DNA of 51,763 nucleotides from Actinomycetota bacterium (GTDB lineage Bacteria; Actinomycetota; Acidimicrobiia; Acidimicrobiales; Palsa-688): NCBI GenBank assembly GCA_021323695.1, contig JAJPKN010000056.1, positions 1 to 51,763 of the forward strand. The letters are read 5' to 3'. A model generated the notes under the pieces. It was not told the DNA's origin and did not search any database. It saw only the letters and a list, made by a program, of their open reading frames with translations. The stretch's first letter is position 1, and each line of letters opens with the position of its first letter. Below, piece after piece: positions 1 through 7,707 of the stretch. The translations under genes and the position numbers were made by a program.

Positions 1-102
1 CACTGCGTCACCGGGGCGCTGGCCTCCGGTGACGAGGCGGTGGCGGCCGAAAAAGGGCGCGAGCTATTGGAGGCCGTGCACCGCTTCGTCCGGGCGCGCT
101 GA
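1..102 (+). CDS. C-terminal end of an unidentified protein (partial)
   Basis: The first 102 bases read as one open frame ending in TGA, giving 33 residues that finish LLEAVHRFVRAR. The gene starts outside the window. The pattern of a small-residue loop, then AAEKGRELLEAV, is loosely like the last helix of creatininase-family amidohydrolases, but 33 residues are too few to assign a family. GC use matches the neighbours. A GC-rich hairpin at 169-192 may end its transcript. Confidence 0.45.
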   Translation, partial: HCVTGALASGDEAVAAEKGRELLEAVHRFVRAR

Positions 103-168
103 GAGGGGCCTCCCAGCCGACGGCTTGCTTCCCGACCGGGTACCGCCACGGGCACCTGGCTGCAGTCA

Positions 169-192
169 GCCCCGCCGAGGCGCGGCCGGGGC
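169..192 (+). terminator. GC hairpin upstream of the vapB-like gene
   Basis: GCCCCG at 169-174 pairs perfectly with CGGGGC at 187-192 across a 12-base loop. There is no U tract. Such hairpins are common at gene ends in high-GC actinobacteria, and this one lies between the partial first gene and the VapB-like gene. The terminator role is inferred from position. Confidence 0.35.
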
Positions 193-196
193 TTAG

Positions 197-472
197 GTGA
201 GATATCTGGATATATCCGGGAAAGTGACCAAGATCCTCGTGTTAATAGACGACAACCTGCTGGCCAAGATTGACGCCGCGGCGCGCTCCGCGGGCCTGAG
301 CAGGAGCGCCTACCTGGCTCGCTTGGCTCAGCGGGACCTCGGCGGACGCCCCGGCCCTGGTGCCAGCCCACAGGCCCGGCGCGCTCTCAGCCGGCTCCAA
401 GGCCTGTTCGAGGCCCACCGTTGTGAGGAGGACGCAACGGCGGCGGTGCGGCGCGACCGGAGGGCGCATTGA
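197..472 (+). CDS. VapB-like ribbon-helix-helix antitoxin
   Basis: This 91-residue protein has a short beta strand (KILVLIDDNLLAKID) followed by two helices (ARSAGLSRSAYLARLAQRDL). That is the ribbon-helix-helix fold of type II antitoxins such as VapB. The last 40 residues are basic and low in complexity and would be the toxin-neutralising tail. A second in-frame GTG at 224 would remove nine residues and start right at the beta strand, so it is a credible alternative start. The stop overlaps the start of the PIN-domain gene by four bases (TTGA), the usual coupling in vapBC operons. VapB proteins normally repress their own promoter, but no operator is evident here. Confidence 0.72.
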   Translation: MRYLDISGKVTKILVLIDDNLLAKIDAAARSAGLSRSAYLARLAQRDLGGRPGPGASPQARRALSRLQGLFEAHRCEEDATAAVRRDRRAH

Positions 473-684
473 GGGAGGCCGTGCTCGATGCCTCGGTGGT
501 GGTCAAGTGCTTCGTGCCCGGCCAGGGCGGGTCGGCCGAGGCTCGGGAGCTGCGGGACGAGTACCAGGCCGGCCGGCTTTCGGTGGTCGTGCCCTCGCTC
601 CTGTTCCTGGAGATCTTGAACGTCTCGGCAAGGCGCTGGCGCTGGGGGGCAGCGGCCGTGGGAGGGCCAGCTTCAGCCGGTTGA
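469..684 (+). pseudogene. Truncated VapC-like PIN-domain toxin
   Basis: The frame starts MREAVLDASVVVKCFVPG, the first strand and first catalytic Asp of PIN-domain ribonucleases. It continues with a recognisable PSLLFLEILNVSARRWRWG helix that carries the second acidic residue. It then runs into unrelated sequence and stops at 71 residues; full VapC proteins are about 130. The later catalytic acids of the PIN fold are missing. Skipping one base in the G run near 640 opens a longer frame, but that frame does not restore a recognisable PIN C-terminus. The toxin is probably inactive, leaving an orphan antitoxin. The TTG start overlaps the antitoxin stop. Confidence 0.65.
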
Positions 685-798
685 GACAGCTCCCCCGGCC
701 CTTGGGCGCTTGCTGGCCTGGGCCCGCCTCGAGGCGCGGCTTCGAGCCGCTCCGTGACCTGGGAGGGAATCGTGACCGGGCGGGAGTAGAGTTGGCCC

Positions 799-1215
799 AT
801 GGAGCCTGGCACGGCCGGTCCTGTCGGCGGGGCAGCAGGCGACGTACCGGAGGCCAGCGCGGGGCCAGGCGGGCAAGGGACGGCGGGTGGGGCAGGGGAG
901 CACGTCTCGGCGCCGGGCCGCCTGGAGGCACCCGCTGAGCGCCTGGCCACCTCTCTGCGGACCCGGGCCAGCGCGCTGTGGGCGGCGCTGGCCGCGGGCA
1001 TGGTCCTTCTGGTGGTGGTGCTGGTCTTCATATTGGAGAACCTGCAACAGGTGAGGGTGAGCTTCTTTACTGTCCACTGGGACATCCCGCTCGGTATCGA
1101 CTTGTTGCTGGCGGCTGTGCTCGGGGGGTTGGTGGTGTTCAGCGCTGGCGCGGTGAGGCTGTTCCAGCTTCGCCGCCAGGCCCGCCGCCAGACCAAGAGG
1201 GCAGTGCAGGGCTAG
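799..1215 (+). CDS. LapA/DUF1049-family small membrane protein
   Basis: A protein of 138 residues. A Gly/Pro/Ala-rich cytoplasmic N-terminus (1-55) is followed by two membrane helices at about 61-80 and 98-120. Between them is a short loop with ENLQQVRVSFF, and a basic tail RRQARRQTKR follows. The layout helix - 'N..V.V.F' - helix - Arg/Lys tail is that of the LapA (DUF1049) family. In Proteobacteria LapA takes part in lipopolysaccharide assembly control. Its role in Gram-positive actinobacteria is not established. No strong ribosome-binding site precedes the ATG. The next gene begins three bases after the stop, so the two are probably co-transcribed. Confidence 0.7.
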   Translation: MEPGTAGPVGGAAGDVPEASAGPGGQGTAGGAGEHVSAPGRLEAPAERLATSLRTRASALWAALAAGMVLLVVVLVFILENLQQVRVSFFTVHWDIPLGIDLLLAAVLGGLVVFSAGAVRLFQLRRQARRQTKRAVQG

Positions 1216-1218
1216 CGC

Positions 1219-2376
1219 TTGGCTGGCACGGGCCCGCTGCTCAATGTGGCCGACTTCGGGGCCAAGGGTGACGGCAGGGCAGACGACACCGCGGCCATCG
1301 CCGCTGCCATCGCTGCAGCTGCGCCTCCTGCCAGCCCGGGCGGGCCACGCCAGGCCACGGGGGGCACGGTGTACCTGCCGGCCGGGAGGTACCGGGTGAC
1401 CTCGGCCCTGGTGCTGCCACCGGCGGTGTCCCTCGAGGGCACGGGGTGGAACACGCCGGGCTCTCAGGCCAACGTCTTTGCCGGTACCTGGGTGGAGGTG
1501 GCTGCCGGCTCGGCCTTCAGCCCGGTCACCATCGCCGGCAGCGGCGCCGGGCTGCGACGGGTCGCCTTCAACGTGCCCGACCAGCCTCCCTCCGGCCCAC
1601 CCCCCAGCGCGGAGCCCATGGTCCACGTCACCGCCAACAACGCCGTGGTCGAAGACGTGCTGCTGTACAACCCCTACTGCGGGATCTACCTGGACGGCGC
1701 CGCCCAGGCCTACATCCGCCGGCTGTGGGGCCAGCCGGTGCGCTACGGGCTGCGGGTGGACCGTTCCCAGGACGTCAACTACATAGACGCGGTCCACTTC
1801 TGGCCCTACTCACGCCCGCTCGGCACCGACGCGGCGGCCTTCCAGCTGGCCAGTGGCACCGCCATCGAGCTGTTCCGCTGCGACAACCCGCAGCTCAGCA
1901 ACATCTTCGCCTTCAACTACAACCGCGGGCTCAGCCTGTTGGCCTCGCCCGCCGGTTCCCCGCACAAGGTCCACGTGGTGAACGCGGACTTCGACGGCTG
2001 CGTCACCGGGGCCCACATCGGCGCCCCGGGGCAAGAGGGTTACGCCGCCACCCTCCAGCTGTCCAACGTCACCGTCCAGTCGCCCGGGGGCGCGGCCCCC
2101 AAGGGCCACGGGATCTGGGTCGAGCCGGCGGCCACCTACGCCATGGTGCAGGCCAGCAACCTCCGGGTCGCCCGCTCCGGCCTGCACGCCATCATGGTCG
2201 AGGCCGAGCACGCCCGTTTCTACGGCCACAACGTCCTCTTGGAGCAGTGGGGGGCTGGGCCCGGCTTCCACATCCCGGCCAAGACGTCCTTCGCCTGGCT
2301 GGACGCCTCCTTCGCCGCGGGCGGGGTGCGGGACGCCTTTGGGCCACCCGGGCAGTTCCACCTGCCCAAGGCCTAG
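1219..2376 (+). CDS. Right-handed beta-helix protein, pectate-lyase-3 / GH55-like
   Basis: The 385-residue protein opens with LNVADFGAKGDGRADDTAAI, the diagnostic first turn of the Pectate_lyase_3 family (beta-helix proteins including GH55 glucanases and phage tailspikes). The motifs GGTVYLPAGRYRVTSALVLP and repeated strand-turn units (NNAVVEDVLLYNPYCGIYL, SNLRVARSGLHAIMVEAEHA) continue the helix to the C-terminus. There is no signal peptide and no membrane segment, so export, if any, is not by a visible Sec signal. Substrate and catalytic residues cannot be read off. Translation starts at TTG three bases after the LapA-like stop. A carbohydrate-active or surface-glycan role is plausible but unproven. 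Confidence 0.72.
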   Translation: MAGTGPLLNVADFGAKGDGRADDTAAIAAAIAAAAPPASPGGPRQATGGTVYLPAGRYRVTSALVLPPAVSLEGTGWNTPGSQANVFAGTWVEVAAGSAFSPVTIAGSGAGLRRVAFNVPDQPPSGPPPSAEPMVHVTANNAVVEDVLLYNPYCGIYLDGAAQAYIRRLWGQPVRYGLRVDRSQDVNYIDAVHFWPYSRPLGTDAAAFQLASGTAIELFRCDNPQLSNIFAFNYNRGLSLLASPAGSPHKVHVVNADFDGCVTGAHIGAPGQEGYAATLQLSNVTVQSPGGAAPKGHGIWVEPAATYAMVQASNLRVARSGLHAIMVEAEHARFYGHNVLLEQWGAGPGFHIPAKTSFAWLDASFAAGGVRDAFGPPGQFHLPKA

Positions 2377-2390
2377 CCCCGGGCTCGTCC

Positions 2391-2567
2391 TCGGGGTGCG
2401 CCCTCGGGATGCTGCATGGCTTCCGGCCGGGGCTTGGCGTTGCCAGCGGGCTCTCGTTGTTGGCGACGGTGGCTGCCCTCGGCGTGCGGGCCGTCTCTCA
2501 AGAACGACCCCAAGAAGGCGCTGCGTTGGCTGCCCATGAGCCCGCCACGGCTCGGGTGCCGGCTTAG
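2391..2567 (+). pseudogene. Possible 3' remnant of a transporter gene
   Basis: Between the beta-helix gene and the insertion sequence, one frame reads as a hydrophobic helix (GLGVASGLSLLATVAALGV) followed by a charged tail ending at TAG, 2565-2567. This resembles the last membrane helix and cytoplasmic tail of an MFS permease. No start or upstream portion exists. The remnant stops three bases before the insertion sequence's left end, so the element may have accompanied local decay. This is only a resemblance in composition and layout. Confidence 0.25.
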
Positions 2568-2570
2568 GCG

Positions 2571-2586
2571 CAATACCGTTGACTTA
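2571..2586 (+). repeat. Left terminal inverted repeat of the IS4-family element
   Basis: CAATACCGTTGACTTA matches the reverse complement of 4450-4465 at 15 of 16 positions. The 14 bases from 2573 to 2586 are a perfect match. Confidence 0.88.
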
Positions 2587-2673
2587 AGCTTGACACCAAC
2601 CCGGCGGAGCCCATGGACGGGCGGAGCCGGGGCGGTAGCGGCTTTGCCACGGACGGCAGGGTGGTGACGGGGG

Positions 2674-3003
2674 TCAGGGGGTTACGAAGAACTCGGCTAC
2701 GTCGACGCAGTTGGTCATGGGCGAATAGTTGGCTGCCGTTGCCCAGGTGCCGTCCTCTACGAGCTCCACTGTTCCGAGGTCGTCGACAAACAGCGAGCGC
2801 CAGCGCTCTTCGGGCTCTTGGGCCAGCTCTCCTTGGCTCGTGGCGCCGCCTGATTGGTAGCACAAGGTCTTTGCCCTGCCAGCTTTCCAACCGAGGAGGT
2901 GAGGGCACAAGAGCCGTTCGGCGCCGTGGTAGCGGGCACGGACAGGGCGACGGACGGCCATTGCCCGTGCCAGGGTGGCCCAGGCAGGCGGTCTTGCTGT
3001 CAT
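2674..3003 (-). CDS. Small WYL-like passenger protein inside the insertion sequence
   Basis: A protein of 109 residues beginning MTARPPAWATLARAM. The core has RRPVRARYHGAERLLCPHLL, GRAKTLCYQSGG, RWRSLFVDDLGTVEL and VDVAEFFV. This is a small all-beta pattern that resembles stand-alone WYL-type ligand-binding barrels without a DNA-binding domain; the family call is tentative. Its ATG overlaps the transposase stop (ATGA), so it is probably translated by coupling. An internal ATG (MAVRRPV) is an alternative start. It lies between the element's inverted repeats, hence is mobile cargo or an accessory factor rather than a host gene. Function is unknown; a regulatory role in transposition is one possibility. 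Confidence 0.62.
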   Translation of the reverse strand: MTARPPAWATLARAMAVRRPVRARYHGAERLLCPHLLGWKAGRAKTLCYQSGGATSQGELAQEPEERWRSLFVDDLGTVELVEDGTWATAANYSPMTNCVDVAEFFVTP

Positions 3004-4421
3004 GCCGTGGACGCTTCGTAGCCGAGCACCCTGACGGCGTCGGCCGGGCGGCGCTCTGGGCGGGGCCAGGCCTTGTGCTCGGGGCGTTTCAGGTTGTAGT
3101 TGCTCATCTTGCGTTTCACGACCCGGGGTGCGGCCCGTAGGCGCCGTTCGGGCAGCAGTTCTCTGCAGATCTCGGCGAACGCCTCGGTCAAAGCAAGAGC
3201 GAGCGCCTGGGTGGCGGTGCCCAAGCCGGCCCGCACGCCCCGCCGGGCGGCGTGGGCGGTGCGGGTGAAGCTTACCCTGTCGGGGTCGAGGTCGCGGTCG
3301 GCGGCAGCCTTGGTGACGAGGGCCCGGAGGGCATAGTGGGTGCAAAGGTGGCCCCAGGCCTCCTGGCGCACCCCTTCTGGGGTCTTGGAACGCAGCACCA
3401 GGCGAGGTCCGCGCTGGTGGGTCTTCAGCTCGTCGAGCATCATCTCGAGCTCCCAGCGTTCGGGGTAGAGGGCTGCAAGCTCGCCTGCTGGCGCAGCAGC
3501 GGGGTCGAGCACCGTAGTGAGCAGGCGGTAGGTCGTCCCCTCCGCCTCGGGCCGGCCGGGGCCCTCGAGGCCGTACTCGACCACGCGCACGACGACGTCG
3601 GTCGGCCGGCGCTTGTAGTTCACGACCTCGTGCAGGTGCGAGAGGTACGAGCCGTCGGCCAGGCGGCGGTCCACGGGCAGCACGTGGTTCGACTTGGTGC
3701 GCCAGAGCAGGTCGGCGCCCGTGGCCGCCGCCTCGGCCCACAGCTTGGAGCTGTAGAAGTTGCGGTCGGCGAGCAGCAGCATCCCGTCCGAGAGCGAGCG
3801 GAGCAGGCCTCGTGCGAGGGTCGTCTCGCCGGTGGAGCAGGGCCCCATCGCCGCGCCCACCACTGCGTGGGTACCGCACTCTGCCACACCGACCAAGCGC
3901 AGCTGAGGGAAAGCGCCGACCCCTGCCCCACGTCCTGTGCCAGGCCGGCCGAACTCGGCCTCGTTCTCGGGGGTGTCAGCCACGTCCAGGGTGGTGCCGT
4001 CGATGCTCATGAGCCGCCAGCCCCTGTAGAAGGCGCCAGGTGCCCCTGGGCGCGCCATCGGCTTACAGGCCTGCTCGAACAGCAGCTCGAGCGGCTCGGG
4101 GCCGAGCTTGGTACGCGCCCGGAATATGGCGCCTTTTGTCGGCACCGCCCAGCTCGTCGTCCACCCAGATGCCCAAGACAGCCCCTCTACGAGGCTGCGC
4201 ATCACCTCCTCGTACCCAGCCGACGAGAACAGGGCCATGGCCAGCACGTAGTAGACGACCAGGCGTGCCGGGAGGAGGCGGTTGCGCTGGGACTCCCGCC
4301 CCGCTTGCTTTATGACAGCGTCGACCAGCTCCGGCGGGAAGGTGTAGGTCAGTACGCCCAAAGCGACGTGGTCCGTCAGCCGCTGGTCGTCGCGGGGCTT
4401 GACCCACCCTGCCCGAGGCAC
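3000..4421 (-). CDS. IS4-family transposase
   Basis: A 473-residue DDE transposase. The N-terminal 100 residues match the IS4 N-terminal domain (DHVALGVLTYTFPPELVDAV, then LPARLVVYYVLAMALF). The catalytic domain shows the first Asp in MSIDGTTLDVADT, the second in LLADRNFYS, and the IS4 signature Y-x2-R-x3-E-x6-K in YPERWELEMMLDELKTH, which carries the third acid. The GTG start follows the element's right inverted repeat by about 30 bases. All key residues are present and the frame is unbroken, so the element may still be able to move. The stop overlaps the passenger gene's start. Confidence 0.92.
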   Translation of the reverse strand: MPRAGWVKPRDDQRLTDHVALGVLTYTFPPELVDAVIKQAGRESQRNRLLPARLVVYYVLAMALFSSAGYEEVMRSLVEGLSWASGWTTSWAVPTKGAIFRARTKLGPEPLELLFEQACKPMARPGAPGAFYRGWRLMSIDGTTLDVADTPENEAEFGRPGTGRGAGVGAFPQLRLVGVAECGTHAVVGAAMGPCSTGETTLARGLLRSLSDGMLLLADRNFYSSKLWAEAAATGADLLWRTKSNHVLPVDRRLADGSYLSHLHEVVNYKRRPTDVVVRVVEYGLEGPGRPEAEGTTYRLLTTVLDPAAAPAGELAALYPERWELEMMLDELKTHQRGPRLVLRSKTPEGVRQEAWGHLCTHYALRALVTKAAADRDLDPDRVSFTRTAHAARRGVRAGLGTATQALALALTEAFAEICRELLPERRLRAAPRVVKRKMSNYNLKRPEHKAWPRPERRPADAVRVLGYEASTA

Positions 4422-4449
4422 AAGGCCAAGAATAACACTCGTGTAGTCC

Positions 4450-4465
4450 TAAGTCAACGGTATCG
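4450..4465 (+). repeat. Right terminal inverted repeat of the IS4-family element
   Basis: TAAGTCAACGGTATCG is the complement of the left end with one mismatch at the second outermost base. The transposase start lies just inside it, so the transposase promoter is probably within the 44 bases inside the element or supplied from outside. Confidence 0.88.
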
Positions 4466-4516
4466 GGGCTAGGCCAGGGCTAGCCCTGGGCCAGCCCCAA
4501 GTTGGGCGGCCAGCGC

Positions 4517-5743
4517 TCAGGTGCCCGGGGGAGGCGCCAGCCGCAGGAGCCCGTGGGGGTCGTGCACCGCCTCGCCGCCGATGACGGTCGCGGCCAGGGA
4601 CAGGTCGGGGTCGAGGACGACCATGTCGGCGTCCGCGCCCCGCTGCAGCCTGCCCTTGGCCGTCGCCCCGAGGACGGTGGCCGGGCGCAGGGAGGCGGCC
4701 TGGAGGGCGTCGAGGAGGGGGACTCCCGCCGCCTGGACGCTGAAGGCGAGGGCGCGGTCCATGGTGAGCACGCTGCCTGCCACCGTCTCAGGGTGGTCGG
4801 CCAGCACCGCCCGGTTGCCCTGGACCACCACGTCGAGCGGCCCGAGCCGGTACTGCCCGGCGGGGTTGCCGGTGGCGCCGATGGCGTCAGTGACGAGGAT
4901 GAGGCGGGAGGGGGCCACGGTCGAAACCAGCGAGATCAACGCCGGGTGGACGTGCACCCCGTCGGCGATCACCTCCAGCCACACCCGTTCGTCCTCCAAG
5001 GCGGCCACCACCGGCCCCGGCCGGCGGTGGTGGATCGGGCCCATGGCGTTGAACAGGTGGGTGACGTTGCTGGCACCGGCGTCGAAGGCGTCGCGCGCTT
5101 GGTCGTAGTCGGCGTCGGTGTGGCCGACCGAGGCCACCACCCCTTGGGAACGGGCGGCCTTGACCACTTCCAGCGCCCCGGCCACCTCGGGGGCCACCGT
5201 GAGCATGCGCAAGGTGCCATCGGACTGGGCCAGGAGGTCCTCCAGCTCGTCCACCGAGGGGGGCCGGATGGCCCCGGGGAACTGGGCGCCGGCCTTAGAA
5301 CGCGAGATCCACGGGCCTTCCAGGTTGGAGCCAAGCACGTTGGCCCCGAGGTCCTGCGCCCGGGCTGGCTGGGCGCCACCGGCCACCACCGCCGCCACCC
5401 CCCTGACCGCCGCCCGGAGGGCGGCCGGGGTGTCCGAGACGGTGGTGGCCAGCAGCGAGGTGGTGCCGTGGCCGGCGTGGAAACGGGCCAGGCGGCGCAC
5501 CGATGCCTCCACCTCCTGCTCGGTAGGGCAGTTGACCTGTGCCCCACCGCCGCCGTGGACGTGCTGGTCCACGAACCCGGGTGCCACCAGGCGGTCGCCC
5601 AGGTCGGCCACCGGCAGGCCCTCGGGGGGGAGCCCGGCGCCCACCTGTTCCACCAGGCCGCGGCTCACCACGACGAAGCCGGGCTGCAGCAGCTCGGTCG
5701 GGGTCGCGACCCGGGCGGCGGCGAGGGCAAAGGCTTGGCTCAC
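4517..5743 (-). CDS. nagA: N-acetylglucosamine-6-phosphate deacetylase
   Basis: This cytoplasmic amidohydrolase of 408 residues converts GlcNAc-6-phosphate to glucosamine-6-phosphate and acetate. Visible motifs are the metal-binding start of the barrel (LVAPGFVDQHVHGGGG), the histidines in VGHTDADYDQ and NVTHLFNAMGP, the GVHVHP substrate loop, and the catalytic Asp in LILVTDAIGATG. Length is typical. It is the last gene of the amino-sugar operon; its ATG overlaps the stop of the SIS-domain gene (ATGA). Expression should follow the DasR-controlled promoter upstream of the binding-protein gene. Confidence 0.93.
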   Translation of the reverse strand: MSQAFALAAARVATPTELLQPGFVVVSRGLVEQVGAGLPPEGLPVADLGDRLVAPGFVDQHVHGGGGAQVNCPTEQEVEASVRRLARFHAGHGTTSLLATTVSDTPAALRAAVRGVAAVVAGGAQPARAQDLGANVLGSNLEGPWISRSKAGAQFPGAIRPPSVDELEDLLAQSDGTLRMLTVAPEVAGALEVVKAARSQGVVASVGHTDADYDQARDAFDAGASNVTHLFNAMGPIHHRRPGPVVAALEDERVWLEVIADGVHVHPALISLVSTVAPSRLILVTDAIGATGNPAGQYRLGPLDVVVQGNRAVLADHPETVAGSVLTMDRALAFSVQAAGVPLLDALQAASLRPATVLGATAKGRLQRGADADMVVLDPDLSLAATVIGGEAVHDPHGLLRLAPPPGT

Positions 5744-6741
5744 GTCGGGGTCACCTTGGACAGGCCCGGAGGGGAGTCGGGGTCCCGCCCGAGCCGGCGG
5801 GCCAGGCTGAGGGCCAGCTGCTGGCCCCGCACCACGGCCAGGACCGGGGCCAGGACCTCGGGCCCGTCGGGCCAGGGCAGGTCGCTAGGCTCCAGAGGCC
5901 CGGCCCGGCGCACCCGCGCCCCCCGGTGGCGCAGCTCCTCGGCCACCTCGACGACGTCTGCCAGGGCCGGGCCGGGGTGGGCCAGGGCGAGCACGGGCAG
6001 GCCGAGCGAGGCCGCGGCAATGGGGCCATGACGGAGGTCGGCGGCAGAAAAGGCGGTGCTGAAAAGCGACGTCGTCTCCTCGACTTTGAGCGCCACCTCG
6101 GCGGCCGCCCCATAGAGCAGGCCCCGGGCCACCGTGGCTAGGCGGTCGGCACCGGCCAGCCACTGGGCCAGGTCTTCGGCCGGCCCGGGGTCGGCCAGCA
6201 GGCCGGCCACTTGGGCCGGCAGGGCGGCGGCCGCCCGGTCGGTGAGGCCGATGTCGCCGAGCGCCTGGGCGACCACCGCGAAGGCCGCCAGCTGGGCGGT
6301 CACGGTCTTGGTCGCCGGGACGGCGAGCTCTTGGCCCGCCCCCAGGTCCACGACCAGGTGGGCGGCCACGGCCAGGGGGCTGGAAGGGTCATTGGTGATG
6401 GCGATGGCCCGGGCCCCCCGAGAGCGGGCGGCCTCGACCACCTCGGTTATTTCGGGGGTCTGGCCGGACTGGCTCACGGCTATGAGCAGGTAGCCGGAGA
6501 AGTCGACCCCGGCCCGGTACAGCAGGTGGACGCTGGGGGAGCTTGAGGCGACCGGCCGCCGGGTGGCCATCTCCAGCATGTAGGCACCGCAGGTGGCGGC
6601 GTTGTCCGACGAGCCCCGGGCGACCAGGACAGTGCCGGCCAGGCCGGCCCCGGCCAGGGCGCGCACCTGGGCGCCCACTTGCGCCCGGCGGGCCAGCAGC
6701 GATGCCAGCCGGTCGGGCTGCTCGGCCATCTCGGCCTGCAT
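5740..6741 (-). CDS. SIS-domain glucosamine-6-phosphate deaminase (NagB-II / AgaS type)
   Basis: A protein of 333 residues with two sugar-isomerase (SIS) domains like the C-terminal half of GlmS but no glutaminase domain. Phosphosugar-binding loops are ARGSSDNAA and VSQSGQTPEITEV. The GlmS-like catalytic stretch appears as KVEETTSLFSTAFSAADLRHGPIA with the conserved Glu and His. Such proteins act as ammonia-releasing deaminases (NagB-II), taking glucosamine-6-P to fructose-6-P. That is the step needed after NagA, and nagA follows with a 4-base overlap. The ATG at 6741 was chosen because the frame further upstream overlaps the permease gene. AgaS (galactosamine) specificity is the alternative. 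Confidence 0.82.
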   Translation of the reverse strand: MQAEMAEQPDRLASLLARRAQVGAQVRALAGAGLAGTVLVARGSSDNAATCGAYMLEMATRRPVASSSPSVHLLYRAGVDFSGYLLIAVSQSGQTPEITEVVEAARSRGARAIAITNDPSSPLAVAAHLVVDLGAGQELAVPATKTVTAQLAAFAVVAQALGDIGLTDRAAAALPAQVAGLLADPGPAEDLAQWLAGADRLATVARGLLYGAAAEVALKVEETTSLFSTAFSAADLRHGPIAAASLGLPVLALAHPGPALADVVEVAEELRHRGARVRRAGPLEPSDLPWPDGPEVLAPVLAVVRGQQLALSLARRLGRDPDSPPGLSKVTPT

Positions 6742-6788
6742 GAGGGCACCGGGCCGGCCCGAGGGGTGGGGGAGGGGCAGCACCGGCT

Positions 6789-7694
6789 TCAGCCCTTCAC
6801 CGCCCCGGCCGTGAGGCCGGAGACTATGCGGCGCTGCACCAGCAGAAAAAAGACGACGACGGGGAGCGACATCAGGGTGCAACCGGCCATGAGGCCGCCG
6901 TAGTCGGTGCCCGTGTTGGTGGTGAAGCTGAACAGCCACACCGGCAGGGTCTGGTGGTAGTTCTGCTGCATTACGACGTCGGCCATCAAAAAGTCGTTCC
7001 AACTGGTGATGAAGGCGAAGATGCCGGTGGAGATGAGGCCGGGCAGGACCAGGGGGAACAGGATGCGCATGAAGGCGCCGAGCCGGCTGGCACCGTCGAC
7101 CATGGCCGCTTCCTCCAGCTCGAGGGGCACCCCCCGGACGAAACCTCGCAGGGCCCAGATGGTGAAGGGCAGGGTGCTCGCCGCGTACACCAATATGAGC
7201 CCCAGGTAGTTGTCGGTGAGGTGGAGGTTGCTCAGGAAAAGGAATATGGGGATGACCATGGCCGTCCCTGGCACCATTTGCACCACCAGGACCAGCACCA
7301 AGAACGCGGAGGCGCCACGCAGGCGGAAGCGGCTTATAGCTGCCGCAGCCAGGAAGGCGAACAGCAGGGTGATGGCAACCGCTGAAGTGACCACGATGGC
7401 GCTGTTGCGGGCATCGTCCCAGAAATAGGCCTGGCCCGAGCCGGTGCCGGCGGTGTGGTCGACGGCCCGGACGAAATTGTGGAGGGTGAAGTGGACAGGG
7501 AAGAAGCTGGGCGTCAGCGAGGTTATCTGGTTGTTGGGCTCGAAGGCCGAGTTGACCATCCAGTAGACGGGGAAGACCATGACGGCGGCGAACCCGACCG
7601 CGACGGCCCGCCACAGCCAGGTTGCCCACCGGTGACCGGCCCGGTGCACCCCGGCCCGGGCCGGCGTCCCGCCCACGGCCTGGGGCCCGCTCAT
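6789..7694 (-). CDS. Sugar ABC transporter permease, MalG / DasC type
   Basis: A 301-residue membrane protein with about six helices, the first at TWLWRAVAVGFAAVMVFPVYW. The EAA loop that contacts the ATPase is clear (EEAAMVDGASRLGAFMRILF, then PLVLPGL). It is the second permease of a carbohydrate-uptake-1 importer, with the MalF-like gene 13 bases upstream and the binding protein before that. No ATPase gene is present. In actinobacteria such importers usually share the unlinked ATPase MsiK. Given the neighbouring NagA and deaminase, the substrate is probably GlcNAc or chitobiose. Confidence 0.9.
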   Translation of the reverse strand: MSGPQAVGGTPARAGVHRAGHRWATWLWRAVAVGFAAVMVFPVYWMVNSAFEPNNQITSLTPSFFPVHFTLHNFVRAVDHTAGTGSGQAYFWDDARNSAIVVTSAVAITLLFAFLAAAAISRFRLRGASAFLVLVLVVQMVPGTAMVIPIFLFLSNLHLTDNYLGLILVYAASTLPFTIWALRGFVRGVPLELEEAAMVDGASRLGAFMRILFPLVLPGLISTGIFAFITSWNDFLMADVVMQQNYHQTLPVWLFSFTTNTGTDYGGLMAGCTLMSLPVVVFFLLVQRRIVSGLTAGAVKG

Positions 7695-7707
7695 GGCTTG
7701 GCCTCGC

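Larger units (their letters stand above)
2571..4465 (-). mobile_element. IS4-family insertion sequence, about 1.9 kb, with passenger gene
   Basis: The element is bounded by near-perfect terminal inverted repeats, CAATACCGTTGACTTA at 2571-2586 and its complement at 4450-4465 (15 of 16 bases). It carries an intact IS4-type DDE transposase and, downstream and overlapping by four bases, a small second gene. Flanking bases GGCTTAGGCG (left) and GGGCTAGGCC (right) are similar but not identical, so any target duplication has decayed or is absent. It lies about 50 bases beyond the nagA stop, so the sugar operon appears undamaged. Confidence 0.85.

Noticed and set aside
2561..4476. Perfect target-site duplication of the IS4-family element
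   Set aside because: GGCTTAGGCG and GGGCTAGGCC agree at only seven of ten positions without gaps, so no duplication is claimed.
6741..7629. N-terminal extension of the SIS-domain gene over the permease gene
   Set aside because: The extension is out of frame with the permease, low in complexity and Arg/His-rich; the ATG at 6741 gives a normal-length SIS protein.
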